Positions 1 to 7,233 of a stretch of 7,975 bases of DNA are shown here, one piece after another. This stretch comes from Burkholderiales bacterium. Its GTDB lineage: Bacteria > Pseudomonadota > Gammaproteobacteria > Burkholderiales > JAEUOS01. The stretch is taken from positions 1 to 7,975 of the forward strand of contig CANGUJ010000166.1 of NCBI GenBank assembly GCA_947456845.1, in the 5' to 3' direction. Below the pieces are notes generated by a model that was not told where the DNA came from, searched no databases, and saw only the letters and a program-made list of their open reading frames with translations. The position numbers were made by a program, and so were the translations under genes. Every line of letters starts with the position of its first letter. Position 1 is the first letter of the stretch.

Positions 1-47
1 GGCATCGCGGGAAGGCGGTGCCGCGCGCCAGCGCACCGCCACGCACC

Positions 48-63
48 AGCGCACCAGCGCACC
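48..63. repeat. Short tandem repeat in the gene-free left edge
   Basis: The 8-bp unit AGCGCACC occurs twice in tandem at 48-55 and 56-63, with a third copy at 30-37. It lies in the 91 bp before the end of the acuI gene, where I find no convincing gene. A 7-bp GC stem (63-69 with 83-89) follows the acuI stop codon on the minus strand but has no T-run, so I do not call it a terminator. The repeat is probably just low-complexity GC-rich DNA. Confidence 0.4.
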
Positions 64-91
64 GGCGCGTGGCGGCCGGCGGCGCGCCGTG

Positions 92-1072
92 CTACCGGTT
101 GACGTCGACCACCACGCGCCCGCGGATCTTGCCATCCATCAGGTCGGCAGCCGCCGCGATGGCGTCGCCCAGGTCCAGTTCCCTGGTCATCGCATCGAGC
201 TTGGCCGGCACGATGTTGCAGGCCAGCTTGTTCCACGCCTTCACGCGCAGGGCCTTGGGCGCCATGACCGAATCGATGCCGGCGAGCGTCACGCCGCGCA
301 GGATGAAGGGCGCCACCGTGGCGGGAAAATCCATGCCCTGCGCCAGCCCGCAGGCGGCAACCACGCCGCCGTATCTCGCCTGCGCGCAGGCATTGGCGAG
401 GGTGTGCGAGCCGACCGAGTCGATCACCCCGGCGAAGCGCTCCTTCTGCAAGGGCTTGCCCGGCGCGCCCAGCGCGGCACGGTCGATCACCTCCGCGGCG
501 CCGAGGGCCTTGAGGTAGTCCGCCTCGGCGGTCTTGCCGGTGGATGCCACTACCGTGTAGCCCCACTCCGCCAGGATGGCCACGGCCACGCTGCCGACGC
601 CGCCGGTGGCGCCGGTGACGAGGATTTCTCCCTGTTCCTTGGCCACGCCGAACTGCTCCATGCGCATCACCGCGAGCATGGCCGTGTAGCCGGCGGTGCC
701 CAGCGCCATCGCCTGGCGGGTGGTGAACTTCGCGGGCAGCGGGATCAGCCACTCCGCCTTCACGCGCGCCTTTTGCGCCAGGCCGCCCCAGTGGGTTTCG
801 CCCACGCCCCAGCCGTTGAGCAGCACCCGGTCGCCGGGCTTGAAGTCGGCATGCGCGGAAGCCTCCACCGTGCCGGCGAAGTCGATGCCCGGCACCATCG
901 GCCACTTGCGCACCACCGGGCTCCTGTTGGTGAGCGCCAGACCGTCCTTGTAGTTGAGCGTGGAGTACTCGATGGCGACCGTGACCTCGCCTTCAGGCAG
1001 CCCGGCCTCCTCGATTTCGGTGACGGTCGCGTGAAAGCCGGATTCGGGTTTGGACAAGAGGATGCCGCGCAT
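92..1072 (-). CDS. acuI: Acryloyl-CoA reductase, AcuI/YhdH family (zinc-free medium-chain dehydrogenase)
   Basis: A 326-residue NADPH-dependent oxidoreductase of the YhdH/AcuI branch of the medium-chain dehydrogenase superfamily. Characterised members reduce acryloyl-CoA to propionyl-CoA in the cytoplasm, which detoxifies acrylate or serves 3-hydroxypropionate metabolism. The length matches E. coli YhdH (about 324 aa). Visible signatures are the GroES-like N-terminal half with STLNYKDGLA (residues 37-46) and PGIDFAGTVE (61-70), the GDRV turn (80-83), and the Rossmann loop VTGATGGVGSVAV (152-164) followed by ASTGK (176-180), the expected NADPH-phosphate site. No zinc-ligand pattern is seen, as in the family. 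The chosen start (MRGILLSKPE) has a GGAG about 8 nt upstream. The frame is open 24 codons further, but that stretch runs into a palindrome and lacks family similarity. It lies downstream of nei on the same strand, separated by an 87-bp gap with a hairpin, so it may have its own promoter. The family call is firm; the in vivo substrate is inferred. Confidence 0.93.
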   Translation of the reverse strand: MRGILLSKPESGFHATVTEIEEAGLPEGEVTVAIEYSTLNYKDGLALTNRSPVVRKWPMVPGIDFAGTVEASAHADFKPGDRVLLNGWGVGETHWGGLAQKARVKAEWLIPLPAKFTTRQAMALGTAGYTAMLAVMRMEQFGVAKEQGEILVTGATGGVGSVAVAILAEWGYTVVASTGKTAEADYLKALGAAEVIDRAALGAPGKPLQKERFAGVIDSVGSHTLANACAQARYGGVVAACGLAQGMDFPATVAPFILRGVTLAGIDSVMAPKALRVKAWNKLACNIVPAKLDAMTRELDLGDAIAAAADLMDGKIRGRVVVDVNR

Positions 1073-1125
1073 GGGGTGCTCCAGGATGGGCGCCGGAATC
1101 GGCGCAAGTGGGCGGGAAACAGCAG

Positions 1126-1146
1126 AAATGGGGTCAGACCCCATTT
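1126..1146. repeat. Perfect 10-bp inverted repeat between nei and acuI; possible terminator or dispersed palindrome
   Basis: AAATGGGGTC (1126-1135) and its exact reverse complement GACCCCATTT (1137-1146) are separated by a single A. As RNA this gives a very stable hairpin with a 3-5 nt loop. It sits 13 bp past the nei stop codon. The minus-strand transcript would carry an A-run before the stem, and the T stretch after it is short (ATTTCTG), so it is a weak intrinsic terminator at best. In the plus direction it is followed by TTTT. A GGGGTCAGACCCC core is, from memory, common as a dispersed intergenic palindrome in betaproteobacteria. I cannot test the copy number here. Confidence 0.7.
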
Positions 1147-1159
1147 TATGGCATGCGGT

Positions 1160-1993
1160 TCAGGCGGGACCCGGCTGGCAGCGCTCGCACAGGTACAGGC
1201 CGCGGCTGCCGAAGTCGACGCGCACGATGGGGTGGCCGCAGGCGTGGCAGGGGGCGCCGGCGCGGTCGAACACCCAGTGCCGATAGGCGCCGAAGGCCAG
1301 GCCCTGCGCCTTCAGGCGCCTGGCCAGTTGCGGATCGTTGGTGATGCCGCGCGTCCGGTAGGACTGGCGCGTCATGCGCAGCGCGACGCGGGCGAGTGCC
1401 GCGCGCTGCGCCGGCGTGAGGTCCGCCGGGCGGGCGGCCGGGTGCAGGCGCGCCGCGAACAGGATGTCGCTGCGCAGGTAGTTGCCGACCCCGGCAAGAA
1501 AGCCCTGGTCCAGCAGCAGGCCGGCGAGGTTGCGGCGCGCGAAACGCGGCGCGCACACCTGGGCCAGCACATCCGCCTCGGTGACGGCCGGATCGAGCAG
1601 TTCGACGCCGAGTTTCGCGATGTAGGGATGGCGGTTCACGTCGGCCGTCCGGAGCACCTCGATCTCCGAGGCGCTGTACAGAATGGCGCTATGGGTGGGG
1701 GTGCGGATGGCCAGGCGGGTCTGCAGATGCGAAGGCGGCGCCTCGCCGCGGTAGATTGCCCACTCGCCGTAGAGCTGGTTGTGGGAGTAGACCGTGAGCC
1801 CGCCGGCAAAGCGGGTCAGCATGGCCTTGCCGCGCGGCTCCACCGCCTCGATCACCCGGCCCGAAAGGCACTTGCCGCTCGATTGCAGCGCCGGGAAGCG
1901 GTCCGCCGCGAAACGCACCGAGAGCGCCCGCTGTCCCTCGAGCGCGCGCTTGAGCTTGTCCGCGGCGCGGCGGATTTCGGGACCCTCCGGCAT
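1160..1993 (-). CDS. nei: Endonuclease VIII (Nei), DNA glycosylase/AP lyase of the Fpg/Nei family
   Basis: A 277-residue bifunctional glycosylase that removes oxidised pyrimidines (such as thymine glycol and 5-hydroxycytosine) and nicks the abasic site during base excision repair. The N terminus MPEGPEIRRAADKLK closely matches E. coli Nei. After Met removal, Pro is the Schiff-base nucleophile and the next Glu is catalytic. Lys56 in RGKAML matches the conserved beta-clamp lysine. YSHNQLYG (69-76), LLYSAS-type ILYSASEIEVL and GVGNYLRSDIL (helix-two-turn-helix) are typical of Nei rather than MutM. A C-terminal zinc finger has Cys249, Cys252, Cys269 and Cys272, with Arg264 as the DNA-contacting finger arginine. 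All key residues are present. The start overlaps the DUF3429 stop by one base (TGATG), and a GGAGG at 2003-2007 inside the upstream gene decides the start and implies coupled translation. The frame stays open further upstream, but only as a shadow of DUF3429. Confidence 0.95.
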   Translation of the reverse strand: MPEGPEIRRAADKLKRALEGQRALSVRFAADRFPALQSSGKCLSGRVIEAVEPRGKAMLTRFAGGLTVYSHNQLYGEWAIYRGEAPPSHLQTRLAIRTPTHSAILYSASEIEVLRTADVNRHPYIAKLGVELLDPAVTEADVLAQVCAPRFARRNLAGLLLDQGFLAGVGNYLRSDILFAARLHPAARPADLTPAQRAALARVALRMTRQSYRTRGITNDPQLARRLKAQGLAFGAYRHWVFDRAGAPCHACGHPIVRVDFGSRGLYLCERCQPGPA

Positions 1994-2475
1994 CAGTGGT
2001 GTCCTCCGTGGCCGGCCAGCACCCAGCCGGCGATGCCCAGCGACAGTACCGCGCCCGTGGTGAGCGCCACACGCAGCCGCATGAACCAGGCCGGCAGCGC
2101 ATGGCGCCGGGCGAAGCGCCAGTCCATCAGAAGGCACACCACGAACAGGGCCGCCAGCAGGTAGACGCCCTCGTACTGCGGCAATTGCAGCGCCACCCAT
2201 GCCACCAGCGCCGGGCATACGCTCCAGCCGAAAGCGGCCCACTGTTCGCCGCCGTCGGCCTGCGGCATGCGCATCGCCAGGCCCCATTGCAGCGCGCCGA
2301 CGAAGCTGACGATCAACGCGCCGTATTGGGTGAGCCAGCCCAGGAAGTACGAGAGGTTCGGCTCCGGGAACAGCGCGATGCCGGTCGCGAGGGCGAAGAA
2401 CGGCACCAGGCCGCCCGCGCCGAGCACCAGGGCGGGCAGGGGCATTTTCGGGTCATTGGGCGTGGCGATGGACAT
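1993..2475 (-). CDS. DUF3429 family integral membrane protein
   Basis: A 160-residue hydrophobic protein. About five membrane segments can be picked out near residues 14-35, 48-68, 82-98, 103-118 and 132-153, so it should lie in the inner membrane. The pattern LGAGGLVPFFALA near the N terminus, YGALIVSFVGALQWGLA (51-67), a W-x-x-C-P-A-L-V-A-W segment and PAWFMRLRVALT (129-140) fit the DUF3429 family, whose function is unknown. The C terminus ends in a histidine-rich HGGHH. The gene begins 23 bp inside the end of the photolyase-like gene and ends overlapping the first base of nei, so it is embedded in a repair transcript. No clear ribosome site precedes the chosen ATG. An alternative ATG at 2445 (MPLPALVLG), just after the upstream stop codon, is possible, and both would suit reinitiation after the upstream gene. 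Confidence 0.85.
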   Translation of the reverse strand: MSIATPNDPKMPLPALVLGAGGLVPFFALATGIALFPEPNLSYFLGWLTQYGALIVSFVGALQWGLAMRMPQADGGEQWAAFGWSVCPALVAWVALQLPQYEGVYLLAALFVVCLLMDWRFARRHALPAWFMRLRVALTTGAVLSLGIAGWVLAGHGGHH

Positions 2476-3670
2476 AAGCGTCGAAATCGGCGAGGTGGGG
2501 GGAAATGGCGTGCCAGAAGCGCGAGAAGGAGGTGCACAGCCGCGCCGGTTCCGGAAAGAAGGCTATGGGAGAGGTCAGCAGGGTCGCGTGATCTTCCAGG
2601 AACGTCCGGTAGCCGGGATAATGCGTGGCTTGCGCGCCGACTGCCGCGGCGTCGCGCAGCACGTGTGACAGGCGCTCCGCGGGGCCGGTATGGATGAGGT
2701 CGCATATCGCGCGCATGCGCGTGAGCACGAATTGCCGGCGTCTTGCGCTCCATGCATGGCTTGCGTGGAAAGCTGCGGGAAACAGCCCGATCACGAGATC
2801 CGCATCGGGACGCGCGCCCAGGCTCCAGGGATGGACGAGGGCGACGCGCCTGCCGCCCGTGGGCGGCATCTCGGTTGCCCCGTCCGGCGCCGCGGCCGCT
2901 CCCCCAGCCACCCCCGCAGCGACCTCCATGGCCGGTTCCTCGACGCCGGGATGCGGGCCCGGTTCCGCGCCGCAGGCGTGGTCGGCGCGGGCATGGCTGT
3001 CGAGCGCCGGGTACGGCTGATCGATGCAGGTGCCGCGACAGTCGAGGTCGGGTGCGTAGCGGGCGACGTTTTCCGCATTGAACAGATAGGGCTTGTGTGA
3101 GAAGGTCCCGGCCACCCATTGCCACGACAGGTGGTTGCTTGCCAGGTCGCCGTCCAGCAAATGGGCGAACATCCAGTCGGCGCCGGCACGCCAGTGCACC
3201 TTGCGCAGGTGAACGGCATAGGAGGCCAGCCACATGCGCGCATGGTTGTGCAGGTAGCCGGTGGCATAGAGCTCGCGTACCGCCCAGTCGATCACCGGGA
3301 CGCCGGTGCGGCCCTCGCGCAGGTCGGGCGGCAGCGCGGGCGCGTAGCGCACGCCCGGCAGCGCGGGACGCAGATCGCTGAAGATCGCATCGCCAAGATG
3401 CTGCCAGACATGGTGGAAGAAGGCGCGCCACGCGAACTCGAACACCAGCTTGTGGCCCGGCGTGAGCGGGGTGCGCGCGTGGATGTCGCCGATCGCCTCG
3501 CCGATGCTGATGTAGCCGTGGGTGATATAGGGCGAAAGCCGGGTCACCGCGCCGTCCAGGTGGTTGCGGGTGCGCGCATAAGCCGCCGGACGCACGGCGC
3601 GCAGGCGGGCCAGCGCGGCAGCCCGGGTGGGCTCGAATGCCGGCGCTGGAAGAAGGTCGGTGTGCGGCAT
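2453..3670 (-). CDS. Photolyase/cryptochrome-like FAD-binding protein with reversed domain order
   Basis: A 405-residue protein that begins directly with the FAD-binding helical domain of the photolyase/cryptochrome superfamily instead of the usual N-terminal alpha/beta antenna domain. Family hallmarks in order are RLSPYITHGYISIGEAI (44-60), FEFAWRAFFHHVW (77-89), GRTGVPVIDWAVREL (120-134), ATGYLHNHARMWLAS (136-150), DWMFAHLLDGDLASNHLSWQW (165-185) and AGTFSHKPYLFNAENV (187-202). Together these form the flavin and DNA-binding core. Residues about 225-275 are an Ala/Gly/Pro-rich linker. Residues 275-405 are less familiar, but RRRQFVLTRM (310-319) and a final SFSRFWHAI (381-389) recall the late part of a photolyase alpha/beta domain. 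A DNA repair or photoreceptor role is inferred, and light-dependent repair is unproven. The start has AGGA 4 nt upstream. The frame is open far beyond it to 5845, but that extension lies antisense to two clear genes. Confidence 0.8.
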   Translation of the reverse strand: MPHTDLLPAPAFEPTRAAALARLRAVRPAAYARTRNHLDGAVTRLSPYITHGYISIGEAIGDIHARTPLTPGHKLVFEFAWRAFFHHVWQHLGDAIFSDLRPALPGVRYAPALPPDLREGRTGVPVIDWAVRELYATGYLHNHARMWLASYAVHLRKVHWRAGADWMFAHLLDGDLASNHLSWQWVAGTFSHKPYLFNAENVARYAPDLDCRGTCIDQPYPALDSHARADHACGAEPGPHPGVEEPAMEVAAGVAGGAAAAPDGATEMPPTGGRRVALVHPWSLGARPDADLVIGLFPAAFHASHAWSARRRQFVLTRMRAICDLIHTGPAERLSHVLRDAAAVGAQATHYPGYRTFLEDHATLLTSPIAFFPEPARLCTSFSRFWHAISPHLADFDAYVHRHAQ

Positions 3671-3874
3671 GGTTTCCTGGTCGGCGCGCGCGCAGGTCGA
3701 GGGCGCAGGCGCAGTGCGGGGCGGGAAGCGGAAAGAAGGGTGGTCGGGCCGGGACAAGGAGCAAAGGCTGGGCAGACTTCTCGTGTGTCTTGAAGTTCCG
3801 TGCGCCCATTCGATGCGCGCATGCCGGGTATAGTTGGTGGTTGGCGTTTGTACAACACTCAATGGAGAAACAGC
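3671..3874. promoter_or_regulatory. Divergent intergenic region between the photolyase-like gene and the BKACE operon
   Basis: This 204-bp spacer must carry promoters for both directions. On the plus side TATAGT (3829-3834) is a reasonable -10 element about 40 bp before the BKACE start, but no good -35 sits at the right distance. An 8-bp palindrome, TTGTACAA (3848-3855), lies between that element and the ribosome site GGAG (3864-3867) and could be an operator half or core. On the minus side I find no convincing promoter in the GC-rich, polypurine/polypyrimidine sequence next to the photolyase start. Confidence 0.35.
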
Positions 3875-4813
3875 ATGGCATCCAGGCCGAAGAACAAGGT
3901 CATCATCACCTGCGCCGTGACCGGCGCGATCCATACGCCGACCATGTCGCCCTATCTGCCGATCACCCCGCAGGAGATCGCCGATGCGGCGGTGGGCGCG
4001 GCCGAGGCGGGCGCTGCGGTCGTCCACCTGCATGCGCGCGATCCGGTCGACGGCCGTCCGACCCAGGACCCGAAGTACTTCCGTGAATTCGCTCCGGAAA
4101 TCCGCCGCCGTTCCGACGTGGTGATCAACTTCACCACCGGCGGCGCGCCGACGATGTCCATCGAGGAGCGCCTGCAGCCCGCGCTGCAACTCAAGCCCGA
4201 GGTGGCCTCGCTCAACATGGGTTCGATGAATTTCGGCATGTACCCCATGCTGTCGCGCTACAAGGACTGGAAGCACTCCTGGGAGGAGCCGTATCTCGCC
4301 GGCTCCGATGACCGCATTTTCAAGAATACCTTCAAGGACATCGCCTATATCCTGCAATCGTGCTCCGAGAACCGCACCCGCTTCGAGATCGAGTGCTACG
4401 ACATCGGCCACCTCTACACCGCCAACCACTTCCTCGAGCGCGGCCTGGTCAAGCCGCCGCTGTTCATCCAGTCGGTGTTCGGCCTGCTCGGCGGCATCGG
4501 ACCGCACCCGGAAGACGTGATGCAGATGAAGCGCACCGCGGATCGGCTCTTCGGCAATGACTACGTGTGGTCGGTGCTCGGCGCCGGGCGCAACCAGATG
4601 CCGATCGCCACCATGTCGGCCGTGCTCGGCGGCAATGTGCGGGTCGGCCTGGAGGACTCGCTGTGGGACGGCCCGGGCACGCTGGCGGCCACCAATGCCG
4701 CGCAGGTGCGGCGCATCCGCACCATCATCGAGGCGCTGTCGATGGAGGTGGCCACACCGGACGAGGCACGCGAGATCCTCATGCTCAAGGGCGGCAGCAA
4801 CGTCGGGTTCTGA
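3875..4813 (+). CDS. Beta-keto acid cleavage enzyme (BKACE, DUF849 family)
   Basis: A 312-residue zinc-dependent TIM-barrel enzyme of the DUF849/BKACE family. Known members condense a beta-keto acid with acetyl-CoA and cleave it to acetoacetate plus a new acyl-CoA; the founding case is Kce of lysine fermentation. The sequence shows IITCAVTGAIHTPTMSPYLP (10-29), the zinc motif VVHLHARDP with His51 and His53, the strand INFTTGG (84-90), SLNMGSMNFG (112-121), and RVGLEDSLW with Glu260, expected as the third metal ligand. These support an active enzyme, but substrate specificity in this family depends on pocket residues I cannot read reliably. The start chosen has GGAG 7 nt upstream; the frame opens 25 codons earlier without family similarity. 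It is followed after 24 bp by an omega-amino acid aminotransferase, which suggests that the two act in sequence on a beta-amino or omega-amino acid. Confidence 0.93.
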   Translation: MASRPKNKVIITCAVTGAIHTPTMSPYLPITPQEIADAAVGAAEAGAAVVHLHARDPVDGRPTQDPKYFREFAPEIRRRSDVVINFTTGGAPTMSIEERLQPALQLKPEVASLNMGSMNFGMYPMLSRYKDWKHSWEEPYLAGSDDRIFKNTFKDIAYILQSCSENRTRFEIECYDIGHLYTANHFLERGLVKPPLFIQSVFGLLGGIGPHPEDVMQMKRTADRLFGNDYVWSVLGAGRNQMPIATMSAVLGGNVRVGLEDSLWDGPGTLAATNAAQVRRIRTIIEALSMEVATPDEAREILMLKGGSNVGF

Positions 4814-4837
4814 CGCTGCCACATTGGAGGCCAGGTC

Positions 4838-6197
<1,360 letters not shown>

Positions 6198-6199
<2 letters not shown>

Positions 6200-6225
6200 C
6201 GCATACCGGGCGATGCCCGGGCGTC
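6198..6225 (+). terminator. Hairpin at the end of the aminotransferase gene, possible terminator
   Basis: GACGC (6198-6202) pairs with GCGTC (6221-6225), and CCGGGC (6206-6211) with GCCCGG (6215-6220). The only irregularity is a 3-nt bulge (6203-6205), and the loop is GAT. The stem begins inside the TGA stop codon. No true T-run follows (TTGCGGATCCCCTTGATTTT), so as an intrinsic terminator it is weak, but position and strength suggest it marks the 3' end of the BKACE-aminotransferase mRNA. Confidence 0.5.
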
Positions 6226-6255
6226 TTGCGGATCCCCTTGATTTTGTTCTATAAT
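6226..6255 (+). promoter_or_regulatory. Sigma-70-type promoter of the rpsP-rimM-trmD operon
   Basis: A perfect TATAAT -10 box lies at 6250-6255, with TTGCGG at 6226-6231 as a plausible -35, 18 bp apart. The DNA between is unusually AT-rich for this window. Transcription should start near 6262, giving a leader of about 75 nt before rpsP. The -35 begins directly after the upstream hairpin. Confidence 0.75.
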
Positions 6256-6277
6256 TCAAGGCTTTCCGGATTTTGCC

Positions 6278-6315
6278 CGCGCGCGGTCGGTGGATTCAAG
6301 CGCGCGAGGCGACCG
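6278..6315 (+). other. Structured rpsP leader, possible pseudoknot
   Basis: In the leader, CGCGCG (6278-6283) can pair with CGCGCG (6301-6306), and the adjacent CGGTC (6284-6288) can pair with GACCG (6311-6315). The two helices interleave, so they would form either an H-type pseudoknot or two alternative hairpins. The second ends 11 nt before the ribosome site AGGA (6326-6329). A role in control of S16 synthesis is speculation, because GC-rich DNA makes such pairings by chance. Confidence 0.3.
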
Positions 6316-6336
6316 AACCGTTCACAGGACACACCC

Positions 6337-6612
6337 ATGGTTACCATTCGCATGAACCGCAGCGGCGCCAAAGGCCGCCCCTTCTACAACATCGTTGCCA
6401 CCGACTCGCGCAATCGTCGCGACGGCCGCTTCGTCGAGCGCGTCGGTTTCTACAACCCGATCGCCGCCGGCGCTGAAGAAGCCCTGCGTTTCGACCTGGC
6501 GCGCTTCAATTACTGGAAGGGTGTGGGCGCTCAGGTGTCGCCTTCGGTCGAGCGCCTGCTCAAGCAGTACACCAAGAAAAACGCCGCGGCCGCTGCGCCC
6601 GCAGCCGCCTGA
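6337..6612 (+). CDS. rpsP: 30S ribosomal protein S16
   Basis: A 91-residue protein of the small ribosomal subunit, needed for 30S assembly. The start MVTIRMNRSGAKGRPFYNIV and then DSRNRRDGRFVERVGFYNP is the S16 signature, and the length is typical. The C terminus after KKNA is an Ala/Pro tail, common among proteobacterial S16 proteins and probably disordered. An AGGA at 6326-6329, 7 nt before the ATG, fixes the start; the longer open frame upstream would read through the promoter and leader. It is the first gene of the classical rpsP-rimM-trmD-rplS operon. In E. coli ffh lies upstream, whereas here an unrelated aminotransferase operon does. Confidence 0.98.
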   Translation: MVTIRMNRSGAKGRPFYNIVATDSRNRRDGRFVERVGFYNPIAAGAEEALRFDLARFNYWKGVGAQVSPSVERLLKQYTKKNAAAAAPAAA

Positions 6613-6619
6613 GCTTCGC

Positions 6620-7192
6620 ATGAACGCGCCCGCGCCGGGCGCAAGGCGCAATGCGCCCGGGCAAAATGCCGAGGGCGTGCCGCATGACCTGGTGCTGATG
6701 GCGTATGTCAAGGAGCCCTACGGGCTTGCGGGCGGGCTCAAGCTGCATGTGTTTTCCGGCGATCCGTTGGCCCTGCAGGATTTCAATGAATGGTGGGTCG
6801 CCGCACCGGCGGCGACACCGGTCTGGAAGAAGATAGCGCCTGAGAGTTTCGGGCTGCGCGGTGGCGGCTATGTCGCGAAGTTCCCGGGCGTTGCCGACCG
6901 CGACCAGGCGTTCGCGCTCAAGGGGTGGCAGATCGCAGTGGCGCGATCGGCTTTTGCGCCCAGCAGTGAAGGCGAATACTATTGGGCCGACTTGATCGGC
7001 CTCGCGGTGGTGAACCGCGAAGGCGTGGTCCTCGGCAAGGTGACGGACCTGCTCGACCTGGGGCCGCATCATGTGTTCAGGGTGCGGGGTGAAGGGCGAC
7101 CGGAAACCCTGATTCCCTTCGTCGCCGCGTATGTCGATAAGGTCGACGTGGCAGGCGGCTGCATCACGGTTGATTGGGGCGAGGATTACTGA
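6620..7192 (+). CDS. rimM: Ribosome maturation factor RimM
   Basis: A 190-residue cytoplasmic factor that binds ribosomal protein S19 and assists maturation of the 30S head. The N-terminal RimM domain begins at about residue 23 with DLVLMAYVKEPYGLAGGLKLHV, where the PYG-LAGG loop stands for the usual PHG-(I/V)-(K/R)G motif. The C-terminal PRC-barrel starts at EGEYYWADLIGLAVVN (117-132) and runs to the end, with VLGKVTDLLDLGPHHVFRV and LIPFV as typical strands. The first 22 residues are Pro/Ala/Gly-rich and likely disordered, and a later start is conceivable because no strong ribosome site precedes this ATG. It starts 7 nt after the rpsP stop, so translational coupling is likely. It is the second gene of the S16 operon. 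Confidence 0.95.
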   Translation: MNAPAPGARRNAPGQNAEGVPHDLVLMAYVKEPYGLAGGLKLHVFSGDPLALQDFNEWWVAAPAATPVWKKIAPESFGLRGGGYVAKFPGVADRDQAFALKGWQIAVARSAFAPSSEGEYYWADLIGLAVVNREGVVLGKVTDLLDLGPHHVFRVRGEGRPETLIPFVAAYVDKVDVAGGCITVDWGEDY

Positions 7193-7233
7193 TCCCCGTA
7201 CCAGCCGGAGAGACGTCACCGGGATTTCATGGA

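Noticed and set aside
63..89. GC stem (63-69 with 83-89) as an acuI terminator
   Set aside because: There is no T-run on the minus strand after the stem, and the loop is 13 nt. In such GC-rich sequence the pairing is likely chance.
89..2164. A 691-codon plus-strand open frame
   Set aside because: It is antisense to acuI and nei, both certain genes. The composition (His, Arg, Gly, Ala) is that of a shadow frame.
1994..2287. Longer N terminus for nei
   Set aside because: Fpg/Nei enzymes need Pro directly after the initiator Met. The MPEGPE start at 1993 is therefore required, and the extension overlaps DUF3429.
3119..3793. A 224-codon plus-strand open frame across the photolyase-like gene and spacer
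   Set aside because: It is antisense to the conserved FAD domain, with no recognisable motif or ribosome site.
3790..3834. TTGAAG (3790-3795) with TATAGT (3829-3834) as a promoter pair
   Set aside because: The spacing is 33 bp, far from the 16-19 bp needed. Only the -10-like box is kept, with low confidence.
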